Source of the DNA: Companilactobacillus zhachilii
GTDB lineage: Bacteria > Bacillota > Bacilli > Lactobacillales > Lactobacillaceae
Assembly (NCBI RefSeq): GCF_003606365.2
Contig: NZ_CP031933.2
Span: 1,364,001 to 1,428,000, forward strand
DNA length: 64,000 nucleotides
Reading direction: 5' to 3'
Of this stretch, positions 46,337 through 55,809 are shown in pieces. Both the position numbers and the translations under genes were made by a program. The notes beneath the pieces are model-generated. The model saw only the letters and a list, made by a program, of their open reading frames with translations. It was not told where the DNA came from and searched no databases. The number at the start of each line of letters is the position of its first letter. Position 1 is the stretch's first letter.

Positions 46337-46546
46337 GTGGGACATTGGGAACCAGGTAGAGTTTTTCAAGAAATGAATTGGGTAGAAGATGACGGTGATG
46401 GTTGCGGATGTGGTTGTATAACTGCTATTGCAGTAATTGTTATTTTGTTTTTAGGACTGAATTTTATATTAAGTCATATAAATATCGTTTTGATACTCTT
46501 ATTTGTTGCTCTACTTATGTATATCGTTATAAAAGCTATGAATTGA
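46337..46546 (+). CDS. Cys-rich mini membrane protein, 69 aa
   Basis: Starts at GTG, 11 bases after AGAGGAG. A short acidic N-terminus is followed by DGDGCGCGCITA (three Cys spaced by single Gly, residues about 23-27), then two hydrophobic helices (about 28-45 and 48-66). No family recognised. The alternating Cys-Gly cluster just before the membrane could be lipidated, bind metal or form disulfides. It sits tightly between two SLAP genes. Confidence 0.6.
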   Translation: MGHWEPGRVFQEMNWVEDDGDGCGCGCITAIAVIVILFLGLNFILSHINIVLILLFVALLMYIVIKAMN

Positions 46547-46565
46547 AAAATAGGGGAGGATTTTA

Positions 46566-47375
46566 ATGAATTTCAAGAAAAGGCGTTTAAACAAAGCACT
46601 TGAGGAGAAAACATATCGTGTAAAACTTGTGCATAGTAACAAAGGTTGGCTGACTATTGGAGCAACTTTTATCACATTATTGGGTGCTATGACGATGAGT
46701 CAATTAACAACGGATGCTTCAGCAGTTAACAACGTAGCCACAGCCAATGCAACTAAAAAGGGATTTGTGCAGCTTTACAATAGTGTTACTGAAAAGAGTA
46801 TTCACAAGGCTAATCGTGGCCTTCAAAATGGTAGTGCTTGGAAAACTGCCAAAGCGGTTAAGGGTGTCGATGGAGAAACATATCTATTAGTTGGCGGTAA
46901 TGAGTACGCTAATGCTAAAGAAATGGATTTAGCAGATGAAACATCATCACAAGATTTGAGTGGTATCGTCCATATTGGGGATGTTCAATATGCAAGACTA
47001 TATAGCAATCCACTAAATGGTGCCAAATTGATTTCCAATAGAGCACTTTCTGGCAATTCTGACTGGAAAACAAATGCTAAAGTCACTGTTGACGGGGTGA
47101 TTTATTATCGTGTTGCTACCGACGAATGGGTCAAAGCTAATAATGCAAACTTAACATCAGAAAATAGCCGTTCAGAAAAAACGTACATTAAAAATGCACC
47201 GGATGCTGAAACTAATACAACTACACCAAATACCAATAATAATGGTGGAGGTTCATCATCAAGTAGTCACAATGGTGGAGGTTCAACTACTACACCAACA
47301 GACCCAACTAAGGATGAAGCAACAATTATTATTCATTTTGTAGATAAAGATGTAAGACATTATCTCCAGATGTAA
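46566..47375 (+). pseudogene. SLAP-MucBP-CAP surface protein, N-terminal part before a frameshift
   Basis: 270 codons before a premature stop. An N-terminal export/anchor signal (RRLNKALEEKTYRVKLVHSNKGW, hydrophobic to about 58), two SLAP-like repeats (about 68-215: SAWKTAKAVKGVDGETYLLVG; YYRVATDEWVKA), a Gly/Ser/Thr linker (about 222-252), then the beginning of a MucBP repeat (IIIHFVDKD). At 47349-47352 GATGTAAG would read GATGGTAAG with one more G, giving the usual MucBP text DKDGKTLSPDV and continuing into the next frame. The wild-type gene would span 46566-49951. Confidence 0.8.
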
Positions 47376-47410
47376 CTGCTCACGCTAAAGTTGGTTCAAC
47401 GTACACTGCT

Positions 47411-49951
47411 ATGTCAGAAGATGGTATCGTTAATTATCAGGTAAATAATGGTGATAACGGTGGATCAAATAAGAATATTACTGTTAAGGCTGGTACAAAT
47501 GAAGTAACTTTCACGTATGATCATATTGTCAACGTTACTGTTCAATATCTTGATAAGTCAACTGGAGAACCGGTTCATGAATCATATACACATCCACAAG
47601 TTGTGGGTTCAGATTATACTGCAACTGCTGAAAATATTGACGGATATACAGCAGATGAACCTACCAAGTCAATGAATGTTAAAGATGATAATAGTAACAT
47701 CATTTTCTATTACTCAAAAAATACTGAAACAACTCCAACTGATCCAGACGATGGTGGTTCCACAACAGACCCTGATTCTAATAAAGCAGATTTAACCGTT
47801 AAATATGTTGATGAAAATAACAAGGAAATTGCGGGTGCCACTACTTTATCAGCACAAGAAGTAGGTAAAGATGTTACTGTAACTGCTAAAGATATTACTG
47901 GTTACGATTTAACTTCTGATGCAACTAAATCAGTAACCGTTGATAAAGACAGTAATAATAATGTAGTTGTATTTACTTATAAAGCAAAAGAAACACCCGT
48001 TGACCCTGCAACAAATAATGCCGATGTCATTGTTCATTACATTGATGAATCTGGGAAAACTTTGTCAGAGGATACCAAGACTAATCTAAAAATTGGCTCA
48101 AACACAACAGTCAATGCGAAAGATATCAATGGCTATACAGTTAATGGTGATAAAACTCAAAATGTGACTGTATCAAAGAATGGTAACGAAATAACATTTA
48201 CCTATACGAAAGATTCTGTCCCTGTCCAACAATCAACTATCACTACTAAGTTTTTAGACGAAAATGGCAATGAAATTGCTGATTCAATAACCGATAAAGT
48301 TGACAATGGTAAGTCATACACAGCAAATGCAAAGACCATTGATGGTTATACACTTAGTGGAGATACAAGCCAATCAATTGATAGCGTGACTGGAGATAAA
48401 ACTCTAACGTTTGTCTATACAAAGAATGTTGTACCAGCACAAAAGTCAACAATTACGACTAAGTTTGTAGATGAAGCAGGTAAAGAATTATCAGCTTCTA
48501 AGACAGAAAGTGTTGATAATGGCACATCGTTTAAAGTCAATGCTCCAGAAATTGTGGGCTACACAGTAAAGGGAGAAACGACTCAATCAATCGATTCTGT
48601 AAATGGTGACAAAACATTAACTTTTACATATTCAAAAGATGCAATTCCAGCAGGTGAACTGCAATATAAGATTTCTTACATTGGTCTGAATGGTAACTTA
48701 GCTGGTGGTGAAAGTGAAGATGATTATTATCAAATACACGCACCGGTTGAAGGAACTGCTAGTAAAACAAATCGTTTTGTTAATTTAACAGGTGATATTT
48801 TAGATATACCTGGTTACGAATTAGATAGTAATTTTGACTCGAAGGACGACTTAATAACAAACTTATCGAATTATATTGTTAGTGATGATCCAAGCAGTAA
48901 TATTATTGACATTCACTATGTTTCTACTAAACAGCCTATAACGGTTCACTATGTTGATGAGGACGGTAATAAAATAGCTCCTGACGTTACAGATCACTGG
49001 TATACAGACGATAAACGTCAGGTTCCATATAGTAAAATAACCGGTTATTACGTCAAAGATGTAGCAAAAGAAACATATTTGACTGTCAAACCGGGACAAA
49101 ATGAAATTTCTGTTCACTATACTAAGAACCCTGTTGTTACAGCTGAAGAATTAGAAAATAAAATGCTTCTCTTAGTTAATGATTATCGTAAAGAGAATAA
49201 TGTCAGTTCACCAATGGCATTTAATGATTTGTTAGTAGCTGGTTCAAAGACACGTTCAGATGAAGAAGCTGAACAAATTGCTAAATCTGGCGATATATAT
49301 GATTTTGATCACGAAAGACCAGATGGCAGCATGTGGAATACTGAGCCAAATCTTAATCAATACCGTATCGGTGATTATAGTATGGCTGAAAATATCGCAG
49401 TTGGCCAAGGATTAACAGCTGACGAAATAGCTCAAGATGCATTTGATGCGTTAATCAGTGACAAGGAACATCGTGATAATATTATTAACGATCACAGTTT
49501 TGATATTGGTATGGGAGCAAAACAAGTCGGCGAATATGAATGGGTTATTGTCCAAGACTTTGGTGGTAAATTCCCTGATTCAGTCTGGGATGCTAACGAC
49601 TATAATACTGCCTCAGCAACTGACTTAGGATACACTCAATTAGATGTAAGTAATTCAGCAAAATACTTTAATGATGATTTATTTAATACAAATACTACTA
49701 AAAATTCTTATGTTTCCGATCATATCTTTAAATCAAGAGATGACGCTGAGAAATGGGAAAGTGTAGTAGATGCTGGAGGAACAAAGGTTTCAAATTCTAT
49801 CTGGAGTAAAGGTGGAACAGATGCAAAATTAACTGTTCTCGAGGTACTAAATTATCATACTGGAGCTTTGATTGGCTATGTTCCAGTAATTACCAATATG
49901 GATAAACCATCCCAAGACTATCTTGATGATGGAGCTACAACCTGGTTTTAG
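47411..49951 (+). pseudogene. SLAP-MucBP-CAP surface protein, C-terminal part after the frameshift
   Basis: An open frame of 846 codons continuing the gene begun at 46566; the frame is open from about 47353, so the first ATG here is not a natural start and has no binding site. It encodes the rest of a first MucBP-like repeat and about seven more (segments such as VQYLDKSTGEPV, VKYVDENNKEI, VHYIDESGKTL, TKFLDENGNEI, VHYVDEDGNKI), then a CAP/SCP domain (about 577-720: MLLLVNDYRKENNV, MAENIAVGQGL, HRDNIINDH). No LPXTG motif. It would act as a mucus-binding surface protein if the frame were restored. Confidence 0.8.
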
Positions 49952-49967
49952 AAACCGTTAAATATAA

Positions 49968-50003
49968 GAGAGCTCTAATTTTTAGGGCTCTTTTGTTTTT
50001 GAA
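49968..50003 (+). terminator. Terminator after the SLAP-MucBP-CAP gene
   Basis: AGAGCTCTAA pairs with TTAGGGCTCT across a short T-rich loop, followed by TTTTGTTTTT. Confidence 0.8.
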
Positions 50004-50029
50004 AAATTATTTTTTTGAGGGGAAAAAGC

Positions 50030-51442
50030 GTGAAAAAAATAAGCAGGTTTTTGGTAGTAATTTTTGCATCATTATTTATTTTGAGTGGATGCAATCAGAG
50101 GACAAAATCTACAACACAAGGTCCAAATATTGTAGGAAAGACCTTTTCAGCAAATACTCCAGTCGAGAATGCTACCAATGGGAAGATGACGATTCATTTC
50201 GTCAATGCAAAAAAAGCAATTATTATCGAATCAGGGAAATATGCGACAGACAATAATCAATGGGGGCAATTAGTTTTCGATGCTAACTATAAGGTTTTAA
50301 AAAATAAAACTGTAAGGTTCAGAAGCACTAGAGGTATTACCGAAACTTACAAAAATAAAAAAGCTTTGGACAGTCATGAAACCCCTATCTTTTTACTATC
50401 TGAAAAAATAGAGAAAGACCGAGATATTGGAGGTACTCTTCATATTGGTAAAGATTATCTTGGTGATTCCAAAGATAAAAAGTCTCGTTTGACGTTAGTT
50501 AAAGGAGAAAATATTTCCAGCTATGATTCTTATTTGAGAGCTGTCAATAAGAAATATTATGAGAAAGATACCAAATTATCCAATCGTGGTTTTATGAGTC
50601 CCGCCACTGAATTACTCGCTAACGGAATTGCCTTTAAGGGGAGTCGCTTTATTTGGAAGTATGGTGGTCCCGATAAAACATTTGCGACTGACAAAGAAGA
50701 GGGCGCACGTTTCGCAGTATTTATGGGGAAGTATAAATTGAATGGAAATAAATTAACACTTTTCCTTCAATATCATACAAGTATTTATCAAGGTACGGTC
50801 AGTCAACTATCAAATAAACAATATCAGGATAAATTGCTTGGAAATGATATTCCAAAGAAACTAGTTTTTAAGTTTACTAAGAACAATAAACTACACTTGA
50901 TTACTAAATTTAATGATTTTAAATCAGATGACATGTTCGATTACGGAACTGTTTCTGGAACACCAAATTATGGAAAGTGGTCGGTCAGTGAACAACCTGA
51001 CGTTTATAACGTTGCCATGGAAAAAGCTGAGAAAGTAACTCAATTTAACGAATCCACGGAACCAATTGAAGATGAATCAGCTGATACAGATAGTACTGAA
51101 GAATCAGTTGAAAAAACCTTTCCAACTAAAGAGGATTTTGCTAATTGGGTAACAGATTATTACTATAACCAAGGTGATTATGCGACAGAGGATGAGCCTG
51201 GATTTCATGTGACTGCTTCATCAGCTGGTGGAACCGAAAATCTTCGTGATACGATTGATGGTCAACAAAGTGAGACACCACTCGTATATTCAGTAGCCTA
51301 CTCAATAACCACATTAGCTGATAGTGACATGGATATAGCTCGCACAATTTCCATAACATCCGATGGGAAAATCTATTCAGGTCACTTTAATACTTTAGAC
51401 AATAATTTGACGCAAGCTTACGCCGATTATGTTCAAAATTAA
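50030..51442 (+). CDS. Lipoprotein of unknown family (paralogue 1)
   Basis: 470 residues from GTG 50030, 8 bases after GAGGGGAA. Signal peptide with lipobox LSGC (Cys21), so it is predicted to be anchored on the outer membrane face. The body has two halves that each read like small beta-barrel modules (GKMTIHFVNAKKAIIIESGKY; GKYKLNGNKLTLFLQYHTS), a signature LSNRGFMSPATELLANGIAFKG, an acidic Glu/Asp/Ser/Thr linker (about 345-365) and a C-terminal domain. No known family recognised. A frameshifted paralogue follows 12 bases downstream. Confidence 0.8.
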   Translation: MKKISRFLVVIFASLFILSGCNQRTKSTTQGPNIVGKTFSANTPVENATNGKMTIHFVNAKKAIIIESGKYATDNNQWGQLVFDANYKVLKNKTVRFRSTRGITETYKNKKALDSHETPIFLLSEKIEKDRDIGGTLHIGKDYLGDSKDKKSRLTLVKGENISSYDSYLRAVNKKYYEKDTKLSNRGFMSPATELLANGIAFKGSRFIWKYGGPDKTFATDKEEGARFAVFMGKYKLNGNKLTLFLQYHTSIYQGTVSQLSNKQYQDKLLGNDIPKKLVFKFTKNNKLHLITKFNDFKSDDMFDYGTVSGTPNYGKWSVSEQPDVYNVAMEKAEKVTQFNESTEPIEDESADTDSTEESVEKTFPTKEDFANWVTDYYYNQGDYATEDEPGFHVTASSAGGTENLRDTIDGQQSETPLVYSVAYSITTLADSDMDIARTISITSDGKIYSGHFNTLDNNLTQAYADYVQN

Positions 51443-51454
51443 CTAGGGGGAAAT

Positions 51455-52812
51455 ATGAAAAAAATCATAAGTATATTCGGCATCATTTCTTCAATTATTA
51501 TATTTTTAACAGGATGTACTAGTAGTCAGCCAAAAGCAGGTAACACTAGTCAACCTAAAACCAAAAGCAATAATAGCATTGTTATTAAGGGAAACACATT
51601 CTCTGGAAAAGTTATGACGGATAATAATGGTAAACAAGAGATGACTGTTCACTTTGATAAAAACAACCATGCAATTGTTACCTATAACGGAATTTCAAAA
51701 AGTGACAGTACTTGGACCCGAAAGATTATTAGTGGTAGGTATGCTATCAGTGGAAAAACATTGGGTGTTATAGATGAGGATGGCATGATACTTGGTTATA
51801 ATAGTGAGAAATCACTTGCTAATCAAAAATTACCAACAAAAATGGTCAAAAAACACGATAGAGGGTCCACAACTGAATTAAAAATACATAAGAGGTATTT
51901 GGCATTTAATGAGAAGTACAAACTCTATCCTACCAAAACAACTATAATTTCAAATTACAATGATTATATTGATAAAATGCAAAAACAATATAATAAAAAT
52001 ACGCAAAGCTATCGAATCGAAGTTTCATGAGTCCTGCCACTGACATGATGGCTAACGGTATTGCCTTTAAAGGCGATAACTTTATTTGGAAGTATGGTGG
52101 ACAGTCAGAATATCGAAATGGTCTTGACATCGGAGGTAGTATTGCCATTATTACTGGTCAATACAAACTTAATGGACAAAAACTAATTCTTTTTGTTAGT
52201 GAAAGCACACCGCTGTATAGGGGAACGATTAGTAATTTAGGTAAAAATTATTATCAAGATATGGTTGGTTTTAATTCGTTACCAAAAGAATATGTATTTA
52301 GTTTCACTAAAAATAATAGGCTTAAATTGATAACTACAAATCAATATATGGTCTCTGAAGATATGTTGGATTACGGTACACTGGAAGGTGCACCTAACTA
52401 TGATGCTTGGTCAAAGACTTATGCGGTTGATCAATTTTCAGCAAAAATGCAACAAAGAGATCTTCAAGATGACAGTGAAGAGCAGGCAGACACTTCATCA
52501 GACGATAGTTCCACAACTAATGGGGATTCAAAGATTACATCTGCAGACGATTTTCAACAATTCTTGATAGACAATGGTTTTCTTGATGATGATCCAGACA
52601 ACGACTACAAGGCTAATGAAGGCAATGGATATGAATTTCCAATTTCACAATCCGATAAAAAGGTCGCTGCTAAGTATATGGTTTACTGGGATCTGCCAGA
52701 TGGATCACTAACTCATATTGTTATGCTGGGTGTTGATGGAAATGTTTATGGTGGAAACAGTGGCAGTAATATGTTTCCAATGGATGATGCTACAGCAGCT
52801 TTGTCAAGATAA
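51455..52812 (+). pseudogene. Lipoprotein of unknown family (paralogue 2), frameshifted
   Basis: Parallels the gene at 50030 throughout: lipobox FLTGC (Cys21), GKQEMTVHFDKNNHAIV, then in a second frame from about 52010 the segment SNRSFMSPATDMMANGIAF and FIWKYGG, an acidic linker and a C-terminal domain. The first frame ends at 52030 (YRIEVS, stop); comparison with LSNRGFMSPATE of the paralogue places a one-base loss near 52005-52012. The second piece (52027-52812) could start at ATG 52027 but has no proper binding site. About 450 residues if repaired. Confidence 0.75.
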
Positions 52813-52875
52813 TTAGTACCTTCAAAATATGTTTTGGTATAATAGAAATATCTTAAATTACTGAGGAGAAAAATT

Positions 52876-53061
52876 ATGCCATTAGTACATATTGATTTAA
52901 TTGCTGGCCGTTCTGAAGAACAACTAAGAGGTATGGTCAAAGACGTTACTGCAGCCATTGTTAAAAACACTGGTGCACCTGCAGAACACGTTCATGTTGT
53001 TTTAAATGAAATGGAAAAAGAACATTACGCTGTTGGCGGTGTTTTAAAGAGTGACGAATAG
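52876..53061 (+). CDS. 4-oxalocrotonate tautomerase family protein
   Basis: A 61-residue tautomerase-superfamily protein. The catalytic N-terminal proline (Pro1 after Met removal) is present in MPLVHIDLIAGRSEEQ; the strand-helix pattern with VHVVLNEMEKEHYAVGG fits 4-OT/YwhB/DmpI-type hexamers. Physiological substrate in lactobacilli is unknown. GAGGAGA precedes the ATG and a terminator follows. Confidence 0.9.
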   Translation: MPLVHIDLIAGRSEEQLRGMVKDVTAAIVKNTGAPAEHVHVVLNEMEKEHYAVGGVLKSDE

Positions 53062-53069
53062 TTAATTTT

Positions 53070-53098
53070 GGCACACCTTAGGGTGTGCTGTTTTTGTT
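53070..53098 (+). terminator. Terminator after the tautomerase gene
   Basis: GGCACACC and GGGTGTGC pair around a short TTA loop, followed by TGTTTTTG. It overlaps the leader of the next gene. Confidence 0.75.
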
Positions 53099-53110
53099 AG
53101 GAGAGATTTT

Positions 53111-54313
53111 ATGTTAGATTCAGTTTTACCCGACAAACATCTGACTGAGGAGCAGCAAAATATTTTTAATGAAATATTAGATTTTTGCCACAAAAATTTA
53201 GAAACAAATACGAAAGGTTTATTTCAGTTAAATGGTGATGCTGGTACTGGAAAAAGTGTTATTTTAACGCAATTATTTTTACAGCTAGAAAAATCAGCAA
53301 AGGGTAATGGTACAGATAATTATTTTCTCGTTAATCATCCCGAACTATTAAAAGTTTATCAAGAAAATGCCGGTGGTTATAAGGATTTACGCAAGAATCG
53401 TTTTTTAAGACCTACCACTTTTATTAATCGAATGAATAAAGAACATAAGAGTTCCGATGTTGTTGTCATTGATGAAGCGCATTTACTACTCAGTGAGGCT
53501 GATCGTTACAATAATTTCGAGCAAAATAATCAATTGGAAGAAATTATTAAATTAAGTAAAGTCGTGATAATTGTTTATGATGAACGACAGGTACTCAAAC
53601 TCAAGAGTTTTTGGTCACAAAAAGTAATTGATAACCTAGTTAAGAGATTTCAATTGAACTATAAGCTGGCAACTTTACACGTACAGATGCGTATGCAAGC
53701 TCCCAGAAGTGTATTAAAGTGGATTGATACATTGACTAATAATTTGCAATTAACACCACTGACACATGAAAATACCCGTTTCTTAGGTGGTGCTTATCAA
53801 GGTTATGATTTCAGGGTTTATCCAGACGCTGAAAAAATGTATCAACAATTAAGACTAGACAATGAAACTTATCAAAAATCACGTATCGTGGCCACGGCGG
53901 ATTATCCATCAACTTTGGATGGTAAGAAACATTTTGTGAACGAAGGGGAGTTTCATTTGCCTTGGGATCAATACAATTATTCCAATGTCACCTGGGCACA
54001 GAAAGAATCAACGATTGATGAAATTGGGTCGATTTATACTGTTCAAGGTTTTGATTTGAATTATGTAGCAGTTATTATTGGACCATCTGTTGAATATGCC
54101 GGAGATGGGAAGATAAAAATTGATATTAATAAATATGAGGATCAGGAGGCATTCAAGAAGCGCCATCAAAGTGATTTACGAGATGTGAATGATGCAAAAA
54201 AAGAAATCATTCTTAATTCGATGAATGTGTTATTAAAACGTGGCGTTAAGGGTGTTTATGTTTATTTCCATGACAGCCAAATTTACGATTATTTAATGGG
54301 AGATTCTAAATAA
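53111..54313 (+). CDS. DUF2075 family P-loop ATPase
   Basis: A 400-residue cytosolic NTPase. Walker A NGDAGTGKS (41-49), Walker B VVVIDEAHLLL (about 118-128), a superfamily-1 helicase-like arrangement further on (VQMRMQAP, then IGSIYTVQGFDLNYVAVIIG, resembling helicase motifs IV-VI). This matches DUF2075, related to the Schlafen group 3 C-terminal ATPase. Role unknown; family members occur in defence or nucleic-acid contexts, but nothing nearby supports a defence system. GGAGAG precedes the ATG. Confidence 0.85.
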   Translation: MLDSVLPDKHLTEEQQNIFNEILDFCHKNLETNTKGLFQLNGDAGTGKSVILTQLFLQLEKSAKGNGTDNYFLVNHPELLKVYQENAGGYKDLRKNRFLRPTTFINRMNKEHKSSDVVVIDEAHLLLSEADRYNNFEQNNQLEEIIKLSKVVIIVYDERQVLKLKSFWSQKVIDNLVKRFQLNYKLATLHVQMRMQAPRSVLKWIDTLTNNLQLTPLTHENTRFLGGAYQGYDFRVYPDAEKMYQQLRLDNETYQKSRIVATADYPSTLDGKKHFVNEGEFHLPWDQYNYSNVTWAQKESTIDEIGSIYTVQGFDLNYVAVIIGPSVEYAGDGKIKIDINKYEDQEAFKKRHQSDLRDVNDAKKEIILNSMNVLLKRGVKGVYVYFHDSQIYDYLMGDSK

Positions 54314-54314
54314 A

Positions 54315-54366
54315 TAAAATACCACCTACTAATAAACAGACGACTTGTTAGTAGGTGGTATTTTAT
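54315..54366. terminator. Long perfect hairpin after the DUF2075 gene
   Basis: AAATACCACCTACTAA pairs with TTAGTAGGTGGTATTT, flanked by A and T runs. It is a strong, potentially bidirectional terminator. Confidence 0.85.
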
Positions 54367-54465
54367 TAATCAACTAATTGCAGTTATAGATTTTTTATCT
54401 GAAATATATATTTAAAATTAGTAGTATTAATTACACTGTATCCACCAAAAAATCAACTAATAAAT

Positions 54466-54644
54466 CAGTCGAAAGGAGTAAGAAAATTAGGTCGCAGTGA
54501 AGGTGGCGTTGGCGATTCAGCGCCTACACCACGGGACGAGCTTTGAACCTCGCGTACTTTGCAAGGTTCAAAGTCGAGGTTCGAGACCGTTTTTTGGCTC
54601 GAACCGGTCCCCAGCGGCCTAATTTTTTACTCCTGGAGACGGCA
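54466..54644 (+). repeat. Dispersed multi-helix structured repeat, copy 11
   Basis: Subtype B, forward: AGTCGAAAGGAGTAAG to TTTTACTCCTGGAGACGGCA. Hairpin GGCG-ATTCAG-CGCC (one closing pair lost), third helix CTTTGAA/TTCAAAG, last helix GTTCGAG/CTCGAAC. It lies between convergent genes. Confidence 0.88.
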
Positions 54645-54659
54645 AGTTTAAACCACAAA

Positions 54660-54690
54660 AAAACGATAACCTATTGGCTATCGTTATCAG
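54660..54690 (-). terminator. Terminator of the small HTH gene (minus strand)
   Basis: AACGATAACC and GGCTATCGTT form the stem; on the minus strand it is followed by a T7 run. Confidence 0.75.
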
Positions 54691-54709
54691 GGTAAACTAC
54701 AAATACCGC

Positions 54710-54895
54710 TTATTGATGTAGCTTGATATATTCTAAGATTGTCTTTTCTTCATCTGCTGTTGGTTCGTAATCGCCCGATTTCAAATTGTGAACACGTTCA
54801 ACTGAGATGTGACTTTCGAAAGCAAATTGTGTATCTGTCATATCTTTATCTTTTTCGTACTGAATGATCATTTCAGCAATACTTGGTTTATCCAT
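54710..54895 (-). CDS. Small HTH-like protein, 61 aa
   Basis: A tiny protein with an HTH-like centre: MTDTQFAFESHISVERVHNLKSGDYEPTADEE. It resembles the small lactobacillar family annotated as LBP_cg2779-like in databases (from memory). A GGAGG site lies 6 bases before the ATG. It sits downstream of lepB on the same strand, 34 bases away, so the two may share a transcript. Its function is unknown; it could be a small DNA-binding regulator. Confidence 0.7.
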   Translation of the reverse strand: MDKPSIAEMIIQYEKDKDMTDTQFAFESHISVERVHNLKSGDYEPTADEEKTILEYIKLHQ

Positions 54896-54929
54896 GAAAA
54901 TACCTCCAATAAGTTATCTATAACTTGAT

Positions 54930-55595
54930 TTAAAAGATTGTCCATTTATTCAATGGCCAGTAACGCCACTTGACTTCACCGATGACACTCTTCTTATCAA
55001 TGAAACCAATGATTCGACTATCTTTGGAAACAGTTCTGTGATCTCCCATTACAAAATAGGTACCAGCAGGGACCTTATTAGTCTGTTCAACTTTCTTTAG
55101 ATAAGAACTGCTGTAACGTTGTTGCCATTCAGGGGAATTCTTAGCTAAAGTACTCAAAGTGAAATTATACGTATAGCTGTAAGGCTTGCCCGCATAGAGA
55201 CTAGTGTCAGGTTCCTTTACTTTATTACCTGCTTTGAGGAAGTCTTCCTTATATAGTTTACCATTAACATAGATTTTGTTGTTCTTAGAAACAACTGTAT
55301 CACCAGGTAAACCGATAACTCTCTTAATATAAAATGATCCTGGTTCATCGGGAGCCTTTAAAACGATAACATCACCACGACTAATACTTGAATGTCTTGT
55401 CGCAATTACTTTGTCACCGTTTTCAAAAGTTGGCTGCATAGAAGGTCCAGAAACTTTATCGTTTGAGAGAATAAACTTAAACCCAAGGAAGAAAACTGCA
55501 TAAATTGCAATGGTCAACGCAATGGTTTGTAACCAAAATTGCCAACCACTTTCTTCTTCCTTTTGAGGCCGTCGTCTTCTATTATTTTCTGCCAT
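54930..55595 (-). CDS. lepB: Signal peptidase I
   Basis: Membrane-bound serine/lysine protease that removes signal peptides from exported proteins, including the many surface proteins in this window. 221 residues: a charged N-terminus, one transmembrane helix (about 20-43), nucleophile Ser52 in SGPSMQPT, general-base Lys91 in YIKRVIGLPGD, and the GDHRTVSKDSR box near 187. The ATG follows GAGGTG. Confidence 0.95.
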   Translation of the reverse strand: MAENNRRRRPQKEEESGWQFWLQTIALTIAIYAVFFLGFKFILSNDKVSGPSMQPTFENGDKVIATRHSSISRGDVIVLKAPDEPGSFYIKRVIGLPGDTVVSKNNKIYVNGKLYKEDFLKAGNKVKEPDTSLYAGKPYSYTYNFTLSTLAKNSPEWQQRYSSSYLKKVEQTNKVPAGTYFVMGDHRTVSKDSRIIGFIDKKSVIGEVKWRYWPLNKWTIF

Positions 55596-55809
55596 ATTTC
55601 ACCTCGTACATGTACTAACTAAGATATTACACTTTTTCGCTATTATTGGAAATAATTGTGACATTTTCATCATTAAAATTTAATTGAATGTTAATAAAGT
55701 TCGATTCCTAGAGCTTGTAGGGATTAATAACTTTAAGTCTATTCCAAATTCTAGTAATATAATTCTCGAATATATTAAGAATTATCGGTAGTTATTCTGG
55801 GAGGCAAGT

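Noticed and set aside
49993-50256. Alternative frame over the start of the first lipoprotein
   Set aside because: The other frame has a good binding site, a lipobox and 470 codons; this one is a shadow.
53111-54313. DUF2075 ATPase as part of a defence system
   Set aside because: The family can occur with defence genes, but its neighbours here are a tautomerase, signal peptidase and repeats; no nuclease or other effector is adjacent.
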